DNA of 19,378 nt from Massilia sp. (GTDB taxonomy: Bacteria; Pseudomonadota; Gammaproteobacteria; Burkholderiales; Burkholderiaceae_D): the NCBI GenBank assembly GCA_003484545.1, contig DNCF01000064.1, positions 333 through 19,710 on the forward strand. The letters run 5' to 3'. The notes below the pieces were generated by a model. The model had not been told where the DNA came from and made no database searches. It was given only the letters and a program-made list of their open reading frames with translations. Shown here in pieces: positions 6,776 through 14,644 of this stretch. The translations under genes and the position numbers were made by a program. How positions within the stretch are numbered: position 1 is the first letter of the stretch; the number at the start of each line of letters is the position of its first letter.

Positions 6776-8458
6776 ATGGACAAGTTTTGGCTCAAGTCGT
6801 ACCAGGCAGGCGTGCCGGCGGAGATCGACCCGACGCAGTACCGCTCCCTGACCCATTTGCTGGAAGAATCTTTCCGCAAGTACGCTGACCAGAAGGCCTT
6901 CGCCTGCATGGACAAGGTCATCACCTACGGCGACCTGGACCGCATGTCGCAGCAGATGGCGGCCTGGCTGCAAAGCCGCGGCCTGCAGCCGGGCGCGCGC
7001 GTGGCGATCATGCTGCCCAACGTCCTGCAATACCCGGTCGCGATGGCGGCCGCCCTGCGCGGCGGCTACACCATCGTCAACGTCAATCCGCTCTACACCC
7101 CGCGCGAACTGCAGCACCAGCTGAACGATTCCGGCGCCGAGGTGCTGGTGGTGCTGGAAAACTTCGCCCACACCGTGGAGCAGGTGATCGCCAACACCCC
7201 GGTGAAACACGTCGTGGTCGGCACCATGGGCGACCTGCTGGGTGGCGTGAAGGGCGCGATCGTCAACTTCGTCGTGCGCAAGGTCAAGAAGATGGTCCCG
7301 GCCTGGTCGCTGCCCGGCCACACCGGCTTTAAAAAGATACTGGCCGAAGGCGCGCGCTTGACCTTCAAGCCGGTCACGCTCGGCCACGACGACATCGCCT
7401 TCCTGCAGTACACCGGCGGCACCACGGGCGTGTCGAAAGGCGCCGTCCTGCTGCACAAGAACGTGCTGGCCAACGTGCTGCAGAACGAAGCCTGGTTCGG
7501 CCCTTCGCTGTCGAATGCGCCGACTGGCAAGCAGCTCGAATTCATGTGCGCGCTGCCGCTGTACCACATCTACGCGCTGACGGTCTGCGCGCTGCTCGGC
7601 ATGCGCCTGGGCGCGATGAACGTCCTGATCCCGAACCCGCGCGACATGGACGGCTTCATCAAGGAACTGGGCAAGTACAAGATCAACGTCTTCCCGGCCG
7701 TGAACACCCTGTACAACGGCCTGGTCAACCAGTCGGCCTTCGCCAATCTCGACCATTCCACCTACCTGGTCTGCCCGGGCGGCGGCATGGCCGTGCAGCA
7801 GGCGGTGGCCGACAAATGGCTGAAAATCACCGGCTGCCCGATCGTCGAGGGCTATGGCCTGTCCGAGACTTCGCCGGTCGTCACCGCCAACCGCTGCGAC
7901 ATCAGCGACTTCACCGGCACCATCGGCCTGCCGCTGCCGTCGACCGAAGTGCTGATCCTCGACGAAGCGAACAAGCCGGTTCCGTTCGGCCAGTCCGGCG
8001 AAATCGCCGTGCGCGGCCCGCAGGTGATGGCCGGCTACTGGAAGCGCGACGACGAGACCGCCAAAGTCATGACCCCGGATGGTTTCCTGAAGACCGGCGA
8101 CATCGGCATCATGGACGAGAAGGGCTACACCCGCATCGTCGACCGCAAGAAGGACATGATCATCGTCTCGGGCTTCAATGTGTATCCGAACGAAGTCGAG
8201 AACGTGGTCGCCTCGCACCCGGGCGTGCTCGAAGTGGCCTGCGTCGGCGTGCCGGACAAGCACTCGGGCGAAGCCGTGAAGCTGTACGTCGTCAAGAAGG
8301 ACCCGAAGCTGACCGCCGAGGACCTGCTGCACTTCTGCAAGGACGAACTGACCGGCTACAAGCGCCCGCGCCACATCGAATTCCGCGATACGCTGCCGAA
8401 GACCAACGTCGGCAAGATCCTGCGCCGCGAACTGCGGGACGAGAAGCAGACGGCCTGA
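6776..8458 (+). CDS. fadD: Long-chain-fatty-acid--CoA ligase, copy 2
   Basis: A 560-residue paralogue of the preceding ligase with the same order of motifs: YTGGTTGVSKG at Tyr212, GYGLSETSP at 359, KTGDIG, DRKKDMIIVSGFNVYPNE and TNVGKILRR near the end. The start is supported by AAGGCGAGG ending six bases before the ATG and by the matching N-terminus (MDKFWLKSYQAGVPAEI against MDKIWLKSYPAGVPAEI in copy 1). Similarity runs the full length but with many differences, so the duplication is not recent. In Pseudomonas, adjacent fadD1/fadD2 genes are known to differ in chain-length preference and growth condition; a similar division of labour here is inference. A TTGAAC at 6742 could be part of its own promoter, but no clear -10 is seen. 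Confidence 0.95.
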   Translation: MDKFWLKSYQAGVPAEIDPTQYRSLTHLLEESFRKYADQKAFACMDKVITYGDLDRMSQQMAAWLQSRGLQPGARVAIMLPNVLQYPVAMAAALRGGYTIVNVNPLYTPRELQHQLNDSGAEVLVVLENFAHTVEQVIANTPVKHVVVGTMGDLLGGVKGAIVNFVVRKVKKMVPAWSLPGHTGFKKILAEGARLTFKPVTLGHDDIAFLQYTGGTTGVSKGAVLLHKNVLANVLQNEAWFGPSLSNAPTGKQLEFMCALPLYHIYALTVCALLGMRLGAMNVLIPNPRDMDGFIKELGKYKINVFPAVNTLYNGLVNQSAFANLDHSTYLVCPGGGMAVQQAVADKWLKITGCPIVEGYGLSETSPVVTANRCDISDFTGTIGLPLPSTEVLILDEANKPVPFGQSGEIAVRGPQVMAGYWKRDDETAKVMTPDGFLKTGDIGIMDEKGYTRIVDRKKDMIIVSGFNVYPNEVENVVASHPGVLEVACVGVPDKHSGEAVKLYVVKKDPKLTAEDLLHFCKDELTGYKRPRHIEFRDTLPKTNVGKILRRELRDEKQTA

Positions 8459-8481
8459 AGAACGGTTGGGATAGGAAACGC

Positions 8482-8520
8482 AAAACCGGCACGGTGTGAG
8501 GACACCGTGCCGGTTTTTTT
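8482..8520. terminator. Strong bidirectional intrinsic terminator
   Basis: A 16-bp perfect stem (8482-8497 pairing with 8502-8517), built on CCGGCACGGTGT, closes a GAGG loop and runs into seven Ts. On the opposite strand the stem ends in four Ts from the AAAA at its base. It lies between the convergent fadD copy 2 and the PEP-CTERM gene and can end both transcripts, though it is stronger for the plus strand. Confidence 0.92.
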
Positions 8521-8548
8521 ATGACGCTCCAGCTCGCGCCGGCGCCGG

Positions 8549-9133
8549 TCAGGCGGCGCGCTTCCTCCTGCGCAGGGCGACACCGGCCAGGCCCAGGCCC
8601 AGCAGTGCCAGCGAGCCCGGCTCGGGAACGGCGTTCGCGTTGCCGGCGTCGAAGCTGATCTGGTAATTGAAATAGTTGATCCAGTCGACCCAGTCGCCGC
8701 CCGCCGGGAAATCGTCGCGGATGCTGAGGCCGATATTGCCGTCCGCGAGGATCGACGCCAGTTCCGCATCGGTCAGGGTGGCGGAGGTGGAAAAGGTGAT
8801 GTCGTGGCCCGGCGCCGCATCGGTCAGGTGGTCCCAGCGATCGTCGTCGGTGTTCCCGTTCAGCATCCAGCCGAGGTCCACGCTTTCCAGCATCAGCAGC
8901 AGGTTCGCATCGCTCCCGTCGAAGTCGCCATTGAAGGTGATCGAGATGACGCCGTTCGAGAACTTGTTATAGGGCGCGATGGCCGTGCTGACGTCGACGT
9001 TGTCCGAGAGCGTCCAGTACGGCGGCAGGGAAGGCGATGCCAGGCTGCCGCTGAAGGTCAGGGGCACGGCGCCGGCAGCGCCGGAAAGCAGGGCAAATAC
9101 GAGCGGTACGGCAAATTTGATTTTCTTGAACAT
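8549..9133 (-). CDS. PEP-CTERM sorting domain protein
   Basis: A 194-residue exported protein. It has a Sec signal peptide (MFKKIKFAVPLVFALLSGAAGA) and a typical C-terminal PEP-CTERM tail: VPEPGS (169-174), a hydrophobic helix LALLGLGLAGVAL, then RRRKR. This tail is recognised by an exosortase in bacteria that make exopolysaccharide; the exosortase gene is not in the window. The middle part, rich in Asp and aromatic residues, is not a domain I recognise. ATG 9133 is preferred over ATG 9145 because GGGGA lies five bases before it and the signal peptide then starts with the usual basic residues. The gene stands alone and is preceded by a sigma-54 type promoter. The function is likely cell-surface or biofilm matrix related, by family only. 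Confidence 0.9.
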   Translation of the reverse strand: MFKKIKFAVPLVFALLSGAAGAVPLTFSGSLASPSLPPYWTLSDNVDVSTAIAPYNKFSNGVISITFNGDFDGSDANLLLMLESVDLGWMLNGNTDDDRWDHLTDAAPGHDITFSTSATLTDAELASILADGNIGLSIRDDFPAGGDWVDWINYFNYQISFDAGNANAVPEPGSLALLGLGLAGVALRRRKRAA

Positions 9134-9189
9134 GGAATTCCCCATTTGGATGAGTTAACGACTTCTGATTGTTGTTGCGTTATCGAATT

Positions 9190-9205
9190 AGCAAGAAGAA
9201 TGCCA
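9190..9205 (-). promoter_or_regulatory. Sigma-54 (-24/-12) promoter of the PEP-CTERM gene
   Basis: On the minus strand the site reads TGGCATTCTTCTTGCT. It has the -24 GG and -12 GC separated by exactly ten bases, and it agrees with TGGCAYRNNNNTTGCW at all but one fixed position. The predicted start of transcription is near 9179, giving a leader of about 46 bases to ATG 9133. PEP-CTERM genes in related bacteria are known to be controlled by RpoN with the PrsK/PrsR two-component system, which fits this placement. Confidence 0.75.
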
Positions 9206-9240
9206 AACCAGTGCCGGAACGCAAGTCTTTGTATTTACGG

Positions 9241-9253
9241 GGAAATTATTTCC
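9241..9253. promoter_or_regulatory. Palindrome upstream of the sigma-54 promoter
   Basis: GGAAA-TTA-TTTCC is a perfect 5+5 inverted repeat in an AT-rich stretch, centred about 68 bases upstream of the predicted start of the PEP-CTERM transcript. It could be a binding site for an enhancer-binding activator such as PrsR. A chance palindrome cannot be excluded. Confidence 0.35.
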
Positions 9254-9353
9254 TTACTTCACTCATTGCGCATCGCACTGTAAAGACAGCCGACAATCCA
9301 CGGTCATCCCATCAAGGAAGGCGCATGGCGGCGCTGCGCAGTAGCAGGTCGTC

Positions 9354-10925
9354 CTAGGCGTCTCGGACCCGGGCGACACCGGCGTCGACCCTGAACGCGG
9401 CCAGGGCCGACTGCGCCGTGCGTGCATCGCGCACATCGTCGAGCGCCATGAAGTGCGCCGTGCTCGCATCCGGCGTCAGCTCGATCAGCATGTAGCCGCG
9501 CCGGTCGCTGCGTCCGTACAGGATGTGCGGATTGCGCTCGACGTTTTCCTGGGTACGCGCTTGCGCACGCGAGCTGGAGGTGATGGAGGTGCCGCAGAAC
9601 TCGGCCGCAACGACCGGGTTCGCCTTCGACACCGGCCGCGTAAAATCGCGCCGCAGCTCGGCGGCATAGAAGGTGTGGACGTCGCCCGAGAGCACCAGCG
9701 GATTGCGGGCGCGGCTTGTCGCCAGGGTGTCGAGCAAGCGCCGGCGCGCGGCCGGGTAGCCGTCCCAGCCGTCGGTCCAGAAGCGGCCGTCGTCGGGCGA
9801 GCGCACCGGCACGCCGCTCGACTGCGCCATCAGGGTCTGCTGGGCCAGGATGTTCCAGCGCGCCCGCGAGGACGACAGGCCCTGGGCCAGCCAGGCTTCC
9901 TGTTCCAGCCCCAGCATGGTCCGTGCTGGATCGCGCAGCTCGGCGCAGGTACGCGCCAGCACCACGTTCGAACCGCCACGCCCGGGCTTCGAGCAGGCCA
10001 GCGGCGAGCGGTACTGGCGGCTGTCGAGCAGGTGGAAGCGCGCCAGCCGGCCCCAGTCGACACGTTGAAACATGCGCAGCGCGCCGAAGCTGCGCGGCGC
10101 GGGCAGGCGCAGCGGCATGTGCTCATAGAAGGCCTGGTAGGCGGCAGCGCGACGTGATGCGAAGTCTGGCGCCAGGCGCTCGTCGACGTCGCCTGCGTAA
10201 TCGTTGGCGACCTCATGGTCGTCCCAGGTCACGATCCACGGCGCGGCATGGTGCGCGGCCTGCAAATCCGGGTCGCTCTTGTACTGCGCGTAGCGGGCGC
10301 GATAGTCGGCCAGCGTGAACGACTCGTGCGAGCGCACCGCGCGCGGCGGATGGCGCAGCTGGTAGGGACCCCATTCATAGATGTAGTCGCCGAGGAAGGC
10401 GATCAGGTCGGGCGCCGCTTGGGCGATATAACGATGCGCCGCATAGTGCCCGAATTCCCAGTGCTGGCAGGAGGCCACCGCCAGCTTCAGCCGCGCCGGC
10501 ATGACGTCGATTGCCGGTGCGGTGCGCGTGCGGCCGACCGGGCTCACCGCATCGCCCAGCATGAAGCGGTACCAGTACCAGCGATCAGGCTTCAGGCCGG
10601 TTGCGTCGACGTGCACGCTATGGGCCAAGGCAGGGGAGGCGGTGGCGCTGCCCTTGGCGGCGATCTTGCGGAAGGCCTCGTCCTCGGCCACTTCCCAGCG
10701 CACGGTGAGCGCGAGCGGCGGCGCCGAGGCCGCGTTCAGCGGATCGGCCAGGATGCGCGTCCACAGGATCACCGCGTTCGGCAGCGGCGAACCGGAAGCG
10801 ACCCCGAGGGAGAACGGGTAGGAGGGACCGGCCGCGGCGGCGCTGGCGGAAATCCCCAGGCCGGCGCCGGCGGCAGCGGTAAGGCGCGCCGCGTCGAGCA
10901 AAAAAGTCCGACGCGCCTCGCGCAT
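9354..10925 (-). CDS. phoD: PhoD-type alkaline phosphatase (phosphodiesterase/phosphomonoesterase)
   Basis: A 523-residue protein of the PhoD metallophosphatase family, which releases phosphate from esters in the periplasm using Fe and Ca. The N-terminus carries a twin-arginine signal, ARRTFLL at residues 4-10, followed by an Ala/Gly-rich hydrophobic stretch ending near AAAAGP. The N-terminal PhoD domain (GVASGSPLPNAVILWTRI) starts near residue 41. Metal-site motifs follow in order: ASCQHWE (151-157), FLGDYIYEWG with Asp180, WDDHEVANDY (234-243), LLDSRQYR (299-306) and LSGDVHTFYAAEL (Asp415, His417). The length fits the family. ATG 10925 lies only three bases after the stop of the upstream thioesterase gene with no clear ribosome site, so translational coupling is likely. 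No Pho box was recognised. Confidence 0.92.
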   Translation of the reverse strand: MREARRTFLLDAARLTAAAGAGLGISASAAAAGPSYPFSLGVASGSPLPNAVILWTRILADPLNAASAPPLALTVRWEVAEDEAFRKIAAKGSATASPALAHSVHVDATGLKPDRWYWYRFMLGDAVSPVGRTRTAPAIDVMPARLKLAVASCQHWEFGHYAAHRYIAQAAPDLIAFLGDYIYEWGPYQLRHPPRAVRSHESFTLADYRARYAQYKSDPDLQAAHHAAPWIVTWDDHEVANDYAGDVDERLAPDFASRRAAAYQAFYEHMPLRLPAPRSFGALRMFQRVDWGRLARFHLLDSRQYRSPLACSKPGRGGSNVVLARTCAELRDPARTMLGLEQEAWLAQGLSSSRARWNILAQQTLMAQSSGVPVRSPDDGRFWTDGWDGYPAARRRLLDTLATSRARNPLVLSGDVHTFYAAELRRDFTRPVSKANPVVAAEFCGTSITSSSRAQARTQENVERNPHILYGRSDRRGYMLIELTPDASTAHFMALDDVRDARTAQSALAAFRVDAGVARVRDA

Positions 10926-10928
10926 GCT

Positions 10929-11369
10929 TTATTGCTGGTGCGAGATCAAGGACTCCAGCGGCGGCAGCTGGCGCGGCTTGCGGTCCGGGCCGGTGGCGAC
11001 GTAGGTCAGGGTCGCTTCGGTGACCTTGACGATGTTCGACTGCAGGCGGTTACGCTCGGCATAGACCTCGACGTAGACCGTGATCGAGGTGTTGCCAACC
11101 TTGACGATATCGGCGTAGAACGACAACAGGTCGCCCACAAAAACAGGGTTCTTGAACAGGAAGGAGTTGACGGCGATGGTGGCCACGCGGCCATTCGCGC
11201 GGCGGGTGGCCGGCAGCGAGCCGGCGATGTCGACCTGGGCCATGATCCAGCCGCCGAACACGTCTCCATAGACGTTGGCGTCCGGCGGCCCCGGCATCAC
11301 GCGCAGCTGCGGGATCTTCCCTTCAGGCAGGCGGTTGGTCGGGGCGGCATTGTTTTCTGGCGTGGTCAT
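10929..11369 (-). CDS. Acyl-CoA thioesterase, YciA-type hotdog fold
   Basis: A 146-residue single hotdog-domain protein. The signature NVYGDVFGGWIMAQVDIAG (from residue 32) matches the YciA/BACH family, including the acidic residue Asp47 on the helix expected to form the active site. These cytoplasmic enzymes hydrolyse a broad range of acyl-CoAs and are often hexameric. ATG 11369 has GGAAAA upstream. The gene is first in a two-gene unit with phoD, three bases apart, and is divergent from the ABC exporter. The pairing with a periplasmic phosphatase gives no obvious shared pathway. Confidence 0.92.
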   Translation of the reverse strand: MTTPENNAAPTNRLPEGKIPQLRVMPGPPDANVYGDVFGGWIMAQVDIAGSLPATRRANGRVATIAVNSFLFKNPVFVGDLLSFYADIVKVGNTSITVYVEVYAERNRLQSNIVKVTEATLTYVATGPDRKPRQLPPLESLISHQQ

Positions 11370-11389
11370 CTTGTTTTTCCGTGAAAAGC

Positions 11390-11395
11390 TACAAT
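11390..11395 (+). promoter_or_regulatory. Candidate -10 box for the Atm1-type gene
   Basis: TACAAT within GCTACAATCG, a common -10 context in Burkholderiales, predicts a transcript start near 11402. It lies downstream of the in-frame GTG at 11381, which argues that translation starts at ATG 11432. A -35 box is not clear. Confidence 0.45.
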
Positions 11396-11431
11396 CGTCC
11401 CGAATTGAACCATAAATCCCGGACCCCTGCC

Positions 11432-13279
11432 ATGCGACGCTCCTCCACCAGTTCCCTCCCGCCGCCCGATAACAAGGACCGGCAACGCACCGACTGGGCC
11501 ACGCTGCGCACCCTGTTTCCCTACCTCTGGGTCTACAAATGGCGCGTGATCGCCGCGCTCGGCGCGCTGATCGGCGCCAAGATGGCCAACGTCGGCGTGC
11601 CGCTCGTGCTCAAGCAGTTGATCGACCAGCTCGCCATCGACCCCGCGCACCCGCAAGCCCTGCTGGTGCTGCCGGTCGGCGCCCTGATCGCCTATGGCCT
11701 GCTGCGCCTGTCGACCACGGTCTTCACCGAGCTGCGCGAATTCCTGTTCGCGCGCGTCACCCAGCGCGCGGTGCGCACCATTGCCTTGAAAGTGTTCCGC
11801 CACCTGCATGCGCTGTCGCTGCGTTTTCACCTGAACCGCCAGACCGGCGGCATGACGCGCGATATCGAACGCGGCACGCGCGGCGTGAATTCGCTCATCT
11901 CGTACTCGCTGTTCAACGTGCTGCCGACCCTGGTCGAGATCACGCTGGTGCTCGGCTACCTGGTGATCAACTACGACATCTGGTTCTCCATCATCACCGC
12001 CGGCGCGCTGGCCACCTACATCACCTTCACCGTCGTCGTCACCGAATGGCGCACCCACTTCCGGCGCACGATGAACGAGCTCGACTCGAAGGCCAACACC
12101 AAGGCCATCGATTCGCTGCTGAACTACGAGACGGTGAAATACTTCGGCAACGAGGACTATGAAGCCAGGCGCTACGACCAGGGCCTGCAGCACTACGAGA
12201 ATGCGGCTGTGCGCTCGCAGACCTCGCTGTCGGTGCTGAACACCGGGCAGTCCTTGATCATCGCCACCGCCGTCACCCTGATCCTGTGGCGCGCGACCGA
12301 GGGCGTCATTGCCGGCACCATGAGCCTGGGCGACCTGGTGCTGGTGAACTCGTTCATGATCCAGCTGTATATTCCGCTCAACTTCCTGGGCGTGATCTAC
12401 CGCGAGATCAAGCAGGCGCTGGCCGACATGGAACGCCTGTTCGGCCTCCTGGACCAGAACCGCGAGGTGGCCGACGCGCCCGATGCGAAGCCGCTGGCGA
12501 CGAAGGGCGCGCGCGTCGAGTTCTCGCACGTCGAGTTCAGCTACGAGGCCAAGCGCCAGATCCTGTTCGACGTCGACTTCGCCATTCCCGCCGGGACCAC
12601 CACGGCCGTGGTCGGCCACAGCGGCTCGGGCAAGTCGACCCTGTCGCGCCTGCTGTTCCGCTTCTACGACGTGAACGGGGGATCGATCAGCATCGACGGC
12701 CAGGACATCCGCAACGTGACCCAGGAATCGCTGCGTTCCCACATCGGCATCGTGCCCCAGGATACGGTGCTGTTCAACGACACCATCGAGTACAACATCG
12801 CCTATGGACGGCCGGGCGCGAGCAGGGACGACATCGTGGCGGCGGCGCGCGCGGCGTCGATCCACGAGTTCATCGAGAGCCTGCCGGATGGCTACGCGAC
12901 CATGGTCGGCGAGCGTGGTTTGAAGCTATCGGGCGGGGAGAAGCAGCGGGTGGCAATCGCGCGCACCTTGCTGAAGAATCCGGCGATCCTGATCTTCGAC
13001 GAGGCGACCTCCGCGCTGGATTCGAAGTCGGAGCAGGCGATCCAGGCGCAGCTGAAGGAGATCGCGAAGAGCCGCACGACGCTGGTGATTGCGCACAGGC
13101 TGTCGACGATCGCGGATGCGCAGCAGATCATCGTGCTCGACCACGGGAAGATCGTCGAGCGCGGCACGCATCAGAGTTTGCTGGCGGCGCGCGGTTTATA
13201 CGCGCAGATGTGGGAGCGCCAGTTGGCGCGGCCGGACGAGGAGTTGGCGTCGCCGCCGTTGGCGTTGCAGGGGGAGTGA
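11432..13279 (+). CDS. Atm1/HMT1-type ABC exporter (fused permease-ATPase)
   Basis: A 615-residue half-transporter: about six membrane segments followed by an ABC ATPase domain, acting as a homodimer in the inner membrane. NYETVKYFGNE at residues 231-241 is the hallmark of the mitochondrial Atm1/ABCB7 group and its bacterial relatives, which export glutathione derivatives and glutathione-metal complexes. The ATPase has Walker A GHSGSGKST (from 395), signature LSGGE (499-503), Walker B ILIFDEATSALD (Asp523, Glu524) and the H-loop AHRLST. I chose ATG 11432 rather than GTG 11381 because a -10-like TACAAT overlaps the earlier segment; the ribosome site is weak either way. The role in metal or oxidative stress defence comes from family knowledge. 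No metal-responsive regulator gene is adjacent. Confidence 0.92.
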   Translation: MRRSSTSSLPPPDNKDRQRTDWATLRTLFPYLWVYKWRVIAALGALIGAKMANVGVPLVLKQLIDQLAIDPAHPQALLVLPVGALIAYGLLRLSTTVFTELREFLFARVTQRAVRTIALKVFRHLHALSLRFHLNRQTGGMTRDIERGTRGVNSLISYSLFNVLPTLVEITLVLGYLVINYDIWFSIITAGALATYITFTVVVTEWRTHFRRTMNELDSKANTKAIDSLLNYETVKYFGNEDYEARRYDQGLQHYENAAVRSQTSLSVLNTGQSLIIATAVTLILWRATEGVIAGTMSLGDLVLVNSFMIQLYIPLNFLGVIYREIKQALADMERLFGLLDQNREVADAPDAKPLATKGARVEFSHVEFSYEAKRQILFDVDFAIPAGTTTAVVGHSGSGKSTLSRLLFRFYDVNGGSISIDGQDIRNVTQESLRSHIGIVPQDTVLFNDTIEYNIAYGRPGASRDDIVAAARAASIHEFIESLPDGYATMVGERGLKLSGGEKQRVAIARTLLKNPAILIFDEATSALDSKSEQAIQAQLKEIAKSRTTLVIAHRLSTIADAQQIIVLDHGKIVERGTHQSLLAARGLYAQMWERQLARPDEELASPPLALQGE

Positions 13280-13325
13280 GGTTCGGTTCGTGGCGCTGTT
13301 GCGTGATCCGTTATCGGTGTGCTTG

Positions 13326-13434
13326 ATCCGCGTGGGCACGAGTGCCCACCCTACGGGACACGCTGCGTATCTGGGCTTCGTATGAACTCGCCGTTAGCGG
13401 TGTCCGTAGGGTGGGCACTCGTGCCCACGCGGAT
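13326..13434. repeat. REP-type inverted repeat (REPIN-like), copy 2
   Basis: Two 31-base arms (13326-13356 and 13404-13434) are perfect inverted copies separated by 47 bases. Each arm contains an 8-bp hairpin, GTGGGCAC-GA-GTGCCCAC, then CCTACGG. The arms share GTAGGGTGGGC and CCCACGCGG with copy 1 at 1-56. The element fills most of the gap between the convergent ABC exporter and asparaginase genes, where no other terminator is visible, so it may also act as a 3' end barrier for both. The remaining bases, 13435-13511, show no gene or clear signal. Confidence 0.85.
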
Positions 13435-13511
13435 TCAACCCACCAATAACAGAACAGGCAACAGCCCCACTAACGGATGCGGACCGCACGCAACGGCCCG
13501 CAACCGTCAAA

Positions 13512-14609
13512 TCAATACGTACCAAACATCCGCTGAATCTCGCGCGTATTGTTCGTCCTGGTCAGCGCCAGCATCAACAGAATGCGCGCCTTCTGCGGCG
13601 ACAGGTTATCCCCCGCCACGAAATCCAGCTCGTCGTCATTCGCCTCGCCGTTCCGCGCCACGATCCCCTGGCCGACGCGGCTCGACCGCACGATGATCAC
13701 GCCCTTCTTGCGCGCGGCGGAGAGTGCCGGACGCACCTTGGCCGGCAGCGAGCCATTGCCCACACCCGCGTGCACCAGCCCCTTCGCGCCCGAGGCCACC
13801 AGCGCCTCGACCGCCACCGGACCCACGTTCGCGTGCGCGTAGGCGACTTCCACCTGCGGCAGGGTCGACAGGTTCGTCACGTCGAACTCGGTCTCGACCG
13901 TGTGCTTGCGGGTCGGCTGGCGATAAAAGTAGGGCTTGCCGCCCTGGATGTAGCCCAGCATGCCCAGGTCGCTCGCCTTGAAGGTGTCGGCGGTCGTCGT
14001 GTTGGTCTTGGTGACGTCGCGCGCGGCCTGGATCTGGTCGTTCATCGCGACCAGCACGCCGCGGCCGACGGCTTCCTGCGAGCCGGCCAGCACCACTGCG
14101 TTGTACAGGTTGATCGGGCCGTCGGCCGAGAGGGCGGTGGATGGGCGCATGGAACCCACCACCACCACCGGCTTCTTGCTCTTGACGACCAGGTTCAGGA
14201 AGTAGGCCGTTTCTTCCAGCGTGTCGGTGCCGTGGGTGATGACGATCCCGTCCACGTTCTGCTGCGCCAGCAGGGTGTTGACGCGCTTGGCCAGCGCCAG
14301 CCAGTGCTCGTTGCCCATGTTCTCGCTGGCGATCTGGAACACCTGCTCGCCGGTGATGTTGGCAACCTTGGTGATTTCCGGGACCGCCGCGATCAGCGCC
14401 TGCACGCCGACCGTGGCGGCGGTGTAGCCGACGGTCGTGGTGCTGGTCGCGCCGGTGCCGGCGATGGTGCCGCCGGTGGCGAGGATGGTCACGTTCGGCT
14501 TCGAAGTGGTCTTTACCTCGGCTTGGGTCTGGGCCTGCGCCGCCAGGGCAACGCAGAACAGGAACCCGAACAGCGCGGCGGCCGAGCGGGCGGTTTTCTG
14601 AAACAGCAT
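13512..14609 (-). CDS. ansB: Periplasmic type II L-asparaginase
   Basis: A 365-residue enzyme that hydrolyses asparagine (and usually glutamine more weakly) to aspartate and ammonia. A Sec signal peptide ending near AAQAQ directs it to the periplasm. The catalytic residues of E. coli AnsB are all present: Thr48 in TGGTIAG, Tyr62, Ser95, Thr128 and Asp129 in THGTDTLEET, and Lys201 in RDVTKTNT. The C-terminal half (AGVGNGSLPAKV, RSSRV, NPQKARILLMLALT) matches type II enzymes closely. GGAGAAG lies four bases before ATG 14609. The gene starts 35 bases after the stop of the secreted amidohydrolase gene on the same strand, so it is probably co-transcribed with it. Confidence 0.96.
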   Translation of the reverse strand: MLFQKTARSAAALFGFLFCVALAAQAQTQAEVKTTSKPNVTILATGGTIAGTGATSTTTVGYTAATVGVQALIAAVPEITKVANITGEQVFQIASENMGNEHWLALAKRVNTLLAQQNVDGIVITHGTDTLEETAYFLNLVVKSKKPVVVVGSMRPSTALSADGPINLYNAVVLAGSQEAVGRGVLVAMNDQIQAARDVTKTNTTTADTFKASDLGMLGYIQGGKPYFYRQPTRKHTVETEFDVTNLSTLPQVEVAYAHANVGPVAVEALVASGAKGLVHAGVGNGSLPAKVRPALSAARKKGVIIVRSSRVGQGIVARNGEANDDELDFVAGDNLSPQKARILLMLALTRTNNTREIQRMFGTY

Positions 14610-14644
14610 GCTACTTCTCCTTAAACTGGGCGTCCTGAAGCCGA

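Noticed and set aside
6584..8374. A 596-codon minus-strand open frame opposite fadD copy 2.
   Set aside because: It resembles the shadow frame of copy 1 only because the two fadD genes are paralogous. The similarity is inherited from the coding strand.
11381..11431. An N-terminal extension of the ABC exporter from GTG 11381.
   Set aside because: The extension overlaps a TACAAT -10 box, is not hydrophobic or domain-like, and has no ribosome site; ATG 11432 is more likely.
11366..12865. A 499-codon minus-strand frame opposite the Atm1-type exporter.
   Set aside because: Antisense shadow of a gene with complete ABC motifs.
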